A stretch of DNA of 64,000 nucleotides, taken from positions 19,122,031-19,186,030 of the forward strand of contig NC_060106.1 in NCBI RefSeq assembly GCF_021155765.1, given 5' to 3'. The notes under the pieces were generated by a model. That model did not search any database. It was not told where the DNA came from and saw nothing but the letters and a program-made list of their open reading frames with translations. Shown here one piece after another: positions 52,036 through 61,516 of the stretch (position 1 is its first letter; each line of letters starts with the position of its first letter). Made by a program: the position numbers and the translations under genes. The DNA is from Diprion similis (taxonomy: Eukaryota > Arthropoda > Insecta > Hymenoptera > Diprionidae).

Positions 52036-52374
52036 CAGAAAAATATTCTGTGTTAACGGTTTAATTATTCGACGATTCCGCAGTAGAAAGAAGGAAAATG
52101 GCGAAAAAAATTTGGTGCCATTTTGAACAGTGCACAAAGTTGAAGAAAAACAAAAATTACGCATCGAAAGAGGAAAAATAAAAAAATTTCCGGTACCGGG
52201 AATCGAACCCGAGCCTCCTGGGTGAGAGCCAGGTATCCTAGCCACTAGACCATACCGGATTGTGTTGGACATAAATTAAAGATTTATTAAGAATTTTAAA
52301 AAAATATTCTAAATATACGCGTCGTGCCTTAAGTGTAATTTCGGATCTGTATAAATAGAGATACGAGGTGTAGG
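52036..52374. repeat. Duplicated block carrying tRNA-Glu(CTC), copy A
   Basis: Aligns in direct orientation with 54,186-54,472. Shared sequence reaches beyond the tRNA on both sides: CAGAAAAATATT and TTTAATTATTCG on one side; ATTAAAGATTTATTAAGAAT, AAAATATTCTAAATATAC and GTATAAATA on the other. Copy A has about 50 extra bases between the tRNA 3' end and the left border. A duplication of roughly 300-340 bp about 2.15 kb apart best explains the pair. Confidence 0.85.
52188..52259 (-). tRNA. tRNA-Glu (anticodon CTC), copy 1
   Basis: Read on the minus strand, 72 bases fold as a standard tRNA. The acceptor stem TCCGGTA/TACCGGA has discriminator A, the A-box region is TGGTCTAGTGGCTAGGAT, the anticodon stem CCTGG/CCAGG encloses loop CTCTCAC, and the B box is GGTTCGATTCC. 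Anticodon CTC reads GAG codons. A T7 run just past the 3' end serves as an RNA polymerase III terminator. There is no intron, and the sequence is identical to the copy at 54,282. Confidence 0.96.
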
Positions 52375-53948
52375 TTGTAACGACTTTTTCCTACAAATTC
52401 CGATGTACGGTAGACGAGGGTGATTTATCCATCACCTTAAGGAAAAACCAATAACAAAACAGAAATGTTTAACAATAATCAGGTATAGATAGGCCGGCAC
52501 GCTATAACGATCCACGCTTAACAAGCTAATCAAAAATTAAGTGAACAGTTAGAAATGAAACAAACTTGACTATAAATCTTCACAAAGATTGTTCTGACGA
52601 TACGATTTATGATAAATAACAAGTGCGGTAAAATAATTTAATTTTTGATTAAGAAATGACGACTTTTGCTGCTTTTCAGCACTTTTTGGTATTTGAATGT
52701 ATCTTTAGTCACGTCATCCAGACTTCATATTCCTTTTCCCTCATCTTCGCTTGTGAGTCAGCAGGTTCATCTCTAACCCGCAACTATCTAGCATTCTACA
52801 GTCTTTTAATCACCTCACTTCCATCCCAGTTTTCGCACGAGTCACTCATAATTATATCTCTCGAGACCCGATTCCTATATAATATGTCGACCACTACCAT
52901 AAATCAGTTACTTAATCATTCATAATAAATCAACGAAACCATTTAAACCGTCTCTTCGATAACTTCCTACATTGGCGGAAGTAAGTGCATAATCGACGAT
53001 TGGTGGAACCTTTTTTTCAATCATCAAGTATCATTGTCAATAAAGTATCTCGTTATATTGTCAATCAATTTTCTCAATCGACAATCATCATCCCGATTCC
53101 TTACTATATAGTTATAGTTATCGCTAATTCACGGATCCTATGTCAATGATCCAGAATCTTTCGTTGTCTCTCCAAACAATATTGCTTAAACAAATGATGA
53201 ATTGATCAATATCGTGAAATATCAATATCATCAATAATATATTGGTCCTTACTCTAGGACTTTTTCCTAGATCCACCGTTACCATTTAAGGGCTAATATC
53301 GATATACGATACTTCCGTTCCACTTACCGACTAAGTAATTCGTTTCCCCGTAAATCGCGACGATTCGAAGTTTCATTCGACTCGATTCGCGACTCGTCAA
53401 GAGAGATTAGTTCCTAACTAAGGATTTACGAAAGGGAGAGAATTCGTAGATGATACACATCGATGATTTTGAGAAGGTGTATAATGTATCGATGATCAGG
53501 TGATCTATCTTGAAGCTCAACACGGCCAAGCCACTAGATTTGATGAAGAGTCTTTATGGTTGTATACTCTTCTGATAAACACTACACTCGTTACATACCC
53601 TGGTGAAAATAATTCCACAAATTTCTACGAATTTTTACCAAAATTTCTCTGCAAAAGTTCGGTATAGGATTTAGACTGATTAATAGTTTTTGAGTTTAGA
53701 TTTCGTAACGATTCGTACAGTTTTTCGTAGATTATAATATTTAAGATTACAATCTACAAGAAAATGCGAATTAAAAAAAAAAAAAAAAAATCTTATACAC
53801 TTTTGCATAGAAATTTCCGTCAAAATTTCTATATATTTTCATAGACATTTCACAGACGAGTGAAATAAGAATGTACCGAATACCAACGAAACAAGACTTC
53901 GGCTTGAACATTAATGATTTCGCTACTGTGCCGAAACAATCAATAGTC

Positions 53949-53997
<49 letters not shown>

Positions 53998-54185
53998 TTA
54001 AAAGAACAATTTTCCACCGGATTACGTTTCACATTGTTTGCTGATAATTCAAATATTTCATGTCACTCGTCGCGTTATAGAGAGATAAAATTCACGCAGC
54101 AGGTGCAAAACCGAGTCACTTTCAAATCGTTTGGACGAAAAAAAAGATTCGGAGATAGCATTGAAGTAAGAAAACGAAATTTTGT
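52375..54185. other. Spacer between duplicated tRNA blocks
   Basis: AT-rich with no recognisable exon. An A run sits at about 53,774-53,790 and a (TAA)n microsatellite at about 53,952-53,994. The 89-codon plus-strand frame at 52,656 looks like chance. Confidence 0.55.
53952..53994. repeat. (TAA)n microsatellite
   Basis: About fourteen TAA units without interruption. Confidence 0.92.
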
Positions 54186-54472
54186 CAGAAAAATATTATG
54201 TAACAGCGTTTTAATTATTCGGTGATTCCGCAGCAGAAGAAAAGCAAATTACGTACAGAAAGAAGACGGAAACAAAAAATTTCCGGTACCGGGAATCGAA
54301 CCCGAGCCTCCTGGGTGAGAGCCAGGTATCCTAGCCACTAGACCATACCGGATTGTGTTGTTAGTGAATTAAAGATTTATTAAGAATTTTAAATTCAAAA
54401 AATATTCTAAATATACACATCATGTCCTGAGTGGAATTTTGAACGTGTATAAATAAAGGTACACCAGGTAGT
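54186..54472. repeat. Duplicated block carrying tRNA-Glu(CTC), copy B
   Basis: Partner of 52,036-52,374 in the same orientation. The flanks have diverged by substitutions and small indels, while the 72-base tRNA within is unchanged, as expected if selection or gene conversion preserves the tRNA. Confidence 0.85.
54282..54353 (-). tRNA. tRNA-Glu (anticodon CTC), copy 2
   Basis: Identical over all 72 bases to the gene at 52,188-52,259: same acceptor stem, CTCTCAC anticodon loop and GGTTCGATTCC B box. The RNA polymerase III terminator is a T6 run directly downstream on the minus strand. Confidence 0.96.
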
Positions 54473-54587
54473 ATCCATATACATATAATAATACTGGAAT
54501 CTCGAGGCAGTAAGAAGTTCAATTTACTCTCAACTGAATGAAAATTATATGACGCGAATACAGAAAATCTTTTCTGGTCAATATATA

Positions 54588-54640
54588 TTAATAATAATAA
54601 TAATAATAATCATAATCATAATCATAATCATAATCATAAT
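54588..54640. repeat. (TAA)n / (ATCATA)n compound microsatellite
   Basis: TAA units grade into CATAAT hexamer units over about 50 bases. No associated gene. Confidence 0.88.
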
Positions 54641-55110
54641 GACAACGAGAATAATTTTCGGCAGTTTTCGCAAACGAGTCGCGGTTATTCGCATTATGGA
54701 GTTCGGCTCCAGGTTATAGCGCAATAATGTAGCCGTGAATAATACCGAACGTTGCGTATAACAAGGTAATTGAATCGTTCCTCTGACCTCTCAGCGGGCG
54801 GTGAAACGAACTGTATACGTAAAAAAAGGTTCGGTTCAAAGACGGCTTTTCAGTGCCAAAATTCCCGAGGAGTTTACGTTCACCTGCAAAATCGAGCTCA
54901 CTTCGCCGTCGCTTTAATTGTCGTCTGTTCTTTTTTTTTCGCTTTCTTTCTTTTTGCTCAAAAATTTTCTGCGGGCAATTACAGCGCGAAACGATCCGTC
55001 CATCCGAGAATTAAACTCATTTGACCGAGTAATAAACTTGCGGAAAAATAATAATCTACAGATTATTGTGCGTTAATTGAAAAATAAATAAATAACAGCG
55101 AAAAAAAATC

Positions 55111-55228
55111 TGTCAGAAGTGGGATTCGAACCCACGCCCTCAGAGAGGACCAGAAGCCTCGAACACTCAGCATTGCTGAGAAGGTTGAACCTTGAGTCTG
55201 GCGCCTTAGACCGCTCGGCCATCCTGAC
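55111..55228 (-). tRNA. tRNA-Leu (anticodon CAA), intron-containing
   Basis: The minus-strand gene spans 118 bases. The acceptor stem is GTCAGGA with discriminator A, the D arm is GCCGAGCGGTCTAAGGC, the anticodon stem is CCAGA/TCTGG, the long class II variable arm is TCCTCTCTGAGGGC, and the T arm is GTGGGTTCGAATCCCAC. Anticodon CAA reads UUG. An intron of about 35 bases lies one base after the anticodon (about 55,156-55,190), the canonical 37/38 position; tRNA-Leu(CAA) commonly has an intron in animals. The mature length is about 83. A T8 run past the 3' end is the terminator. Confidence 0.95.
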
Positions 55229-55560
55229 ACTTGTATTATGGCGACATAAATTTTGTACAAGAATCACCACGCGGTGATTTCACTTCGCGATTGTTGATTT
55301 AGACGTTATTACGTAATCTGGAAGGCTCATTTGAAACGAAATAAGGCTTTCGAGTAAATAGAATATAGCTTGAAGTGATTATGACAGTGATATGGCTATC
55401 ATAAATTACAATATTGTTATTTAATTACAAAACTTCTGAACGGTAAAGAAAAATGCTTGAATTTATCGCTTGAAGTTGGATATCGAAGAAGGAAATCGGG
55501 CTTCACTTATTTTTAGAATGGATGGCGGATTTATATTGCGTTTAAAACACTCTCATCATA

Positions 55561-55632
55561 TCCCGTATGGTCTAGTGGCTAGGATACCTGGCTTTCACCC
55601 AGGAGGCTCGGGTTCGATTCCCGGTACGGGAA
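55561..55632 (+). tRNA. tRNA-Glu (anticodon TTC)
   Basis: A 72-base plus-strand gene with acceptor TCCCGTA/TACGGGA, discriminator A, anticodon loop CTTTCAC and B box GGTTCGATTCC, followed by a T9 terminator at 55,634-55,642. Outside the anticodon and one compensatory acceptor pair it matches the CTC genes. Its flanks are unrelated to the duplicated blocks. Anticodon TTC reads GAA, and GAG by wobble. Confidence 0.96.
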
Positions 55633-55642
55633 ATTTTTTTTT

Positions 55643-58300
55643 CTATTTCCCAGAATCTTCCGACTTCATGCATGCAAGCGATAAGCATCGCGCGTGTCTA
55701 TATTAGGCATGTAGGTATGATTTAGACGTTTGCAGCGACTTTACTTTCTTCCGAAGTTACGACCATTCAACTACCGTAAGTTTTACCGCCTGCAGCATGA
55801 TGCATGCATATCTGCCCGGGAATTTTTCAATAACATACCTACCCATGAGTACAACGCAACGATGGTAAATCTGCATCGTCGAAAAGACAGATGGGAGATG
55901 GCAGCTTCTTCGGCGCGTGTAATTCTGCGTGCGGATGTACATACTTATTCAACTGCACAGCTTAGACGTGAGTTGTAAGTGCGTTCAGAGCAACGCCGCC
56001 ATTATACATACATATATGGCAGAGCTACTGTTCGACATTTATATCCTTGGAAAAATGAGAAACATAGCTACTTGTAATAGCTGAGTAATTTCAGAAACTG
56101 TATTCCTCAGACTTTCTGCTGCACTTCATCAAGAACTTACGGTGACTTGATTCCGAAATTCGCAAAGTTCGTTTAAGTCAGTTCAAGACAATTTCAAATG
56201 ACTTCGAGTGAATTTAAATTACTAAACTTATCGATGATAAGCATTTGCACTGAGGCGATGTACTTAATGATTCATCGAGTACCTACACGATAATCGTCTG
56301 TATTAGCAAGTGGATAATTTAATTGGGTCAAACGAATTATATACTCATGCAAAATATATCTATCCTGGATTGTAAAATAAAACGACATTTTCTTTCGTCG
56401 CATAACTGATTATAATATTAGGTATATATCTGATCCAACTACATCGTATATTTTGTTTACTTACCGTTAGACATTTTTTCCTGTATTCAGTACACGTAGA
56501 GCCCTTGAATTGGGTCGATATAACGACGTTGGTGATAAAATTTGTGCATAATTTTTCGTCGATGGGATAAATCGGGAAAATTTATAAAAGGAGAGAAGCA
56601 AATTATTTATTATTGGATTTTCGTATAATTCAAGACGTATGATGCAGGTGAAGGTCGAGAGTTAAGGAATATCGGTAATAATATTGCTTGAATAATTAAA
56701 TACGTCGCGATACCGGTTGAACGAAAACGTGAATGTGTTCTTCTCAAAGCTGAGAAACGATTATCCGTGGTAATTAAATAGGCTTACCAGAAACTGCGCG
56801 TTACTCATGCAGACGTGAAAGTTTATGTAGCAAATAACTTTTGGCGAGATATTAGAGTCACAGCTCGCTGATAATTTATATCTAAGATGAGCATAATATT
56901 TCAAAATTTTTACACATCATTTAGTACGTATTATAGTATAATTATATTCGAATAGAGGTGAAATCCAAACTGTCCAAAACAATAATTGACCGCGCATATT
57001 TTAATATTAAAAAATAAACTATTGGTATAATATGTTATACAGACAGCAAGCGGTATGTCTGATGGGGGAAAATTCTGTTATTATTGGTTTACCCGCGGAG
57101 CGTGCGTTCGTCGTATATAATTCATGAAAGACAGCCTCTCGATTCGGGATGCGTATAATTAATAAATGCTAAATTATAGCGGCTTTCGCATCCTATAAAC
57201 GACGTAAAATAAAAAGTCTAAAACGACAGTCATAACTTGTGAAACCAAATAGTTTCAGTTTTACGGTTCTTCTTAGTCGTCCATAGTTATTTTACTTTTA
57301 CAATATACATAAGCGTACAATTATTATTTCTATATAAGTCGTGTATGAAGTTTTTTCTAAATAAACGAAAATTTATGTCCGTAAAAACTTTGCCACCGTA
57401 TAATGGTATTTTTGCTGCTGCTGAAGAGCCCGGAGTTCTGAATTTCTTCAGCATTGATTGAGGATCTCGAGCGTTTAAGGCGAAGGAATAAGGATTAAGG
57501 GAGTGGGAAAAGAGGTGCGACAACTTTTAGTCGAGATGAAGTTGAAAAAAAAGGTTCATTATATTCTTGCAGCACTTCGTTCTGGAAATAAAGGCCTCGA
57601 GCTCTATTATCTCATTGCCTTATATTACGCATTACGACCGAGGTTTAAACGCGAGGCAGTTAAAGGAAGGATATTACAGGTATACACCTGTGTAGTGTTT
57701 GGCAAAAACTAAGAGCTGGTGACGAGCATCAGGGTAGAGACATTAATGAACAATATAATGAGCATGTGTAACAATAAATCTAAAGGTATCCTCGAGGAAA
57801 AAACTTATGTTGGAGGCTTTGCTTGAAGCATCTGACCGCCTAGCTTTGCACGGCTCGTGAAAATACCGCGGAAGTTCGGAATGGGAATTGTGGAACTATC
57901 AAGTGGAGGTTTCAGATCGTGGAAAATGGACGTAATCAACATTCACCGCTTTATAACTGCCGCGAGTTTTTCTCAGAGGAAAAAAGAAGCAAAACGATCC
58001 CCGTTCCTTACGTCGAGAGAAATTTCTAGCTGCGGTTAGAATAGTGTTCTTATTTTTTTTTTATTTTTTTTTTTTTTTTTTATATCATAATCGAATATGT
58101 AGTGTATGAATTGAAAATAAATTTTTTATTAGCCTGTGAGCAAAAAATTTTGTATGTTGTTTTAATATTATTTTTTTTAGTGGTCGCTAACTCTGGATGT
58201 TCTTGATTTTATGCATAAGTGGAAGAATAAATTTATGCTGAGGTCTTATTCAACCGAAAGAGTATAGTAATGGACTAAAGAAAATTCAATGTTACGATAA
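55643..58300. other. Gene-free AT-rich DNA
   Basis: No recognisable exon. Short frames of 60-82 codons on both strands lack domains or splice support. The TA-rich spacing is typical of insect intergenic DNA. A T-rich tract lies at about 58,050-58,081. Confidence 0.55.
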
Positions 58301-58645
58301 CGAGGAAATTTCATAAATTGAATTAGAAATCCGGAAAACCTGGAAATGTCGGGGATTTTTAATTTGGTCATGAAAAAAACTCATGGGAATTAGAAATGAT
58401 TTTTCGAGTTAATAAGTTTACTTTTTTTCATCGAAAAAACAAATTGGTTTAAACTAACTTTTTTTACGTTATATTTTTCCTTAATTTGAATTAAATTTTA
58501 AACGAAAATAAAGTTAGTAAACTGAACGATTTAGTTTTTAGTAACTTACTAGAACTTGGAAAGTGTCAGGGAAAACTAGGTCTTAGGTCCTAAAAAAATT
58601 GGAAATGTCATGGAATTTTTTTACCAAAAACTTGTGGCCGCCCTG
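58300..58645. mobile_element. DNA-transposon-like fragment ending GTGGCCGCCCTG
   Basis: The right end reads TTGTGGCCGCCCTG, so the opposite strand begins CAGGGCGGCCACAA, a terminus style seen in hAT-like non-autonomous elements. Inside, two related stretches (near 58,335 and 58,598) share GGAAATGTC followed by GGA and TTTTT. No matching left terminus was found, so the copy is probably truncated. No coding sequence is present. Confidence 0.35.
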
Positions 58646-61516
58646 AATTGTAACGCTAATTAGTTAATTGTGCCACATTTTACTTGTTCAATCTCTTCAT
58701 TGCACAGATTCTTGTGCATTACAATTACAATTCGATGAATCATGTCTTCCGCACGCGTTGCGAGACGTCATTGCAGTCTTGACTATACAGCGTAAATTCC
58801 AAAAGAGTCGGTGTAATAAAGTTGGATTAATAGTGTAGTTAATATCTTAAGCTAGTATGGAAACTCGACTTGAAACTCTCGGTTATACTTACACTTTACA
58901 GTATTACATAATCAGGTGCTGCAGGTTACAAGATTCCCTCGAATAGAGAGACACAAGATCAAAATTAACCGTTTAAAATCGGATTATTTACGATATAAGA
59001 TGTCAGGCCTTGGTCTAATGGTCCTCTATAACACACAGTGTCTATGATATGTAATATCCGGAGTATGATTACGATATCCATTAAATCGGGTATAGACTAA
59101 GGCGCAAATTTGGCACGATCGTTAATTATCGTTTTATTAACAGCAGTTTCAGTTATCTAATTAAATTCAAAAATTCTCCCGACGGTTTCGTCGTGCACGT
59201 TACTTTGATTATTCCACAAATTGGCTATACAGCGTCGATCTTTACACTCCAACTGCGCAGCGGTTTAAACAACTTTCTTGGATTTCCGTTATATTACCTT
59301 TAGATAGTCATGGTGTACAGTTTAAGGTGAAAAAATTTCAGGCGCATCTGTACACATATAAGACCACTCGGATAGGATGGATTTGTGCAACGCAAGGTGA
59401 TGATCGACGCGTTACAATATGCAGCGAATTCATCGTTCAAGCGAATCGATTGCGGATGAATAATCGATGCAACTGTTTCATCGCGCTACTTCCCTCAAAT
59501 CTTACTGTCAAATCGAAGAATTCTTATACAGGCAACGTCTCTACTCGACGCGCTAGAATGAACTCGAATTATTGATGCTGTGCAAAATCTGCAGTAGGTA
59601 TGCATACATTATAAAGCGATATATTGCACAGTGTTGATCTTTTGCATCCCGCGGTAAAACACCGCGATATCCGATCGTGTAATCGACTGCAAAAGCGATA
59701 TCCTCAAATCGAAGCCTCTCATTCCATTGATCCACATAGTACCGATGATGGATTTGATTTACCATTCAAATAATAGTCATTATTTATAATTATATGATGT
59801 AATAACTCGATGCGTTTTTCTGCCAAATTTCTCATAGATATATGTCAGGATTGCGGAAAGCATAGTATGATGGTAGGAATTAATAAGCTGCAGAAAGATT
59901 GTCGGAAGATCCTACATTCTTTAGTTAGACGCCATATTTTGTCTAAACTAAACCTAGTATACCGTAGCAAAAATTATTAAACTGCCCCAACCAAATCACG
60001 ATCGAGACGGTGACTGAAAATTTAAATTTGAAAACTCCGATGCATCATGGGTCGTATTTATGCAATAGCCTCCACCAATCGACGAGTTTTGCAAGCAGCA
60101 CAAGAATCTATGCAGACATTTTTGCCGTCGGTAAAAAAGACTCAGGCTGCGATCGACTGTCGGTAACAGTTTGAAGTATAAGACTTAGAAGCACTCGATT
60201 ATTGTTATAAACTTTTTTTCATATATTTTCCCTTTGGAAATGGACTTTTTCTATTTATGGGTACACACGGAATAAATTAACATAAGTTTATTTACAAAAA
60301 AATTATAATAAATAAGTTAAATACATTGGTTCAGGTGTCATGGATATGCTGCTCGTGGAGTGGCGATTACATTTCGTACAAATGTACATTATAAATATTT
60401 TTCGAAAATATATCTTAGATCATATTTTAAACTCATCTAGGGTATTGAAAATTATATACTATATTTTTTTTTTTTTTTTTCAGTTGCGTTCTAATTTCAA
60501 TTGAATAACAATTAATATTGCATTGGATTAACAACATATTTCAACCGAGTAAACGATCAAAATGAAAGATTTTTGTGTAAAGAATTTCATAGAAAATTCT
60601 AGGTTTATAATGATGATATCAATACGTCAAACGACATAATATATGCACGTTTTATTACTTGTACGTGTCGCAAACTATTATCCTATGTTGTGATTATTGA
60701 TTGCCTTTTGCAATGTTCGTTATGTATACTATATATATGTAGACTATGATTTTCCACATTCTAAATTTCGTTATACAACATTCAGGCAGTTTACTACTGT
60801 TACTGTAGTACTTTCAATTTTAATTGTTACACTAGTATTTGATAGTAATACAATTTTTAATTCTAAGAGTAGTACTAATTAGTTGAGTAATAAATGTGAT
60901 GCGAGTTTCCATTATTTGTATCAAATAATTGAGTACACAAAATAAAAACTTCCTATTTTTTTATCCAATTGGACAGTCGAGTACAGTGGTATTATTAATT
61001 ATGCCAAATTGTGAAAGCGTAATGCAGGAGTTTTGAAAGCCGAAAAATATTATTCTTAACTTGATTTATCCATCTAGTTGACTTGAATCGCTCTACAACT
61101 TTCGATTATTCACTTAGTTTGATACTAGGCTGCTACAATTAGAACACTTACATTTGTTTCACAGCTGCATTATACAAAATTAAGTCTAATTCACTTAATT
61201 TAAATTGTGGTAATTTCTATACTTTACTTTACTTGCTATATCCAGAGTACTGCAAATTATCAAACTTTTTGAGCAAAATTGATTCTCGTTAATATCGTAA
61301 GGGAAAAATAAAAACACCATAACATTTTTTTCCCTGTTCGCAAGAACAAAAGTAATAGAAAAAGAGGAGGAAAAAAGAATTAAAACTAAACCGATTGCTA
61401 TGAGTATCACATACTTTGTATAAACTGTACATATAATACTTTTTTGCTGAATTCTAGCTTTAGTTTTTGATTCAGATGTTTGTTCGTTTGGTTTCTCAAA
61501 TGATTTTGGCAGTCGT
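58646..61516. other. 3' flank of the costa-like gene; no other gene seen
   Basis: AT-rich, with short frames lacking any recognisable domain. The nearest minus-strand AATAAA downstream of the stop codon at 61,517 is at about 60,656-60,651; another is near 60,291. Either could end the costa-like transcript. A T run lies at about 60,464-60,480. Confidence 0.5.
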
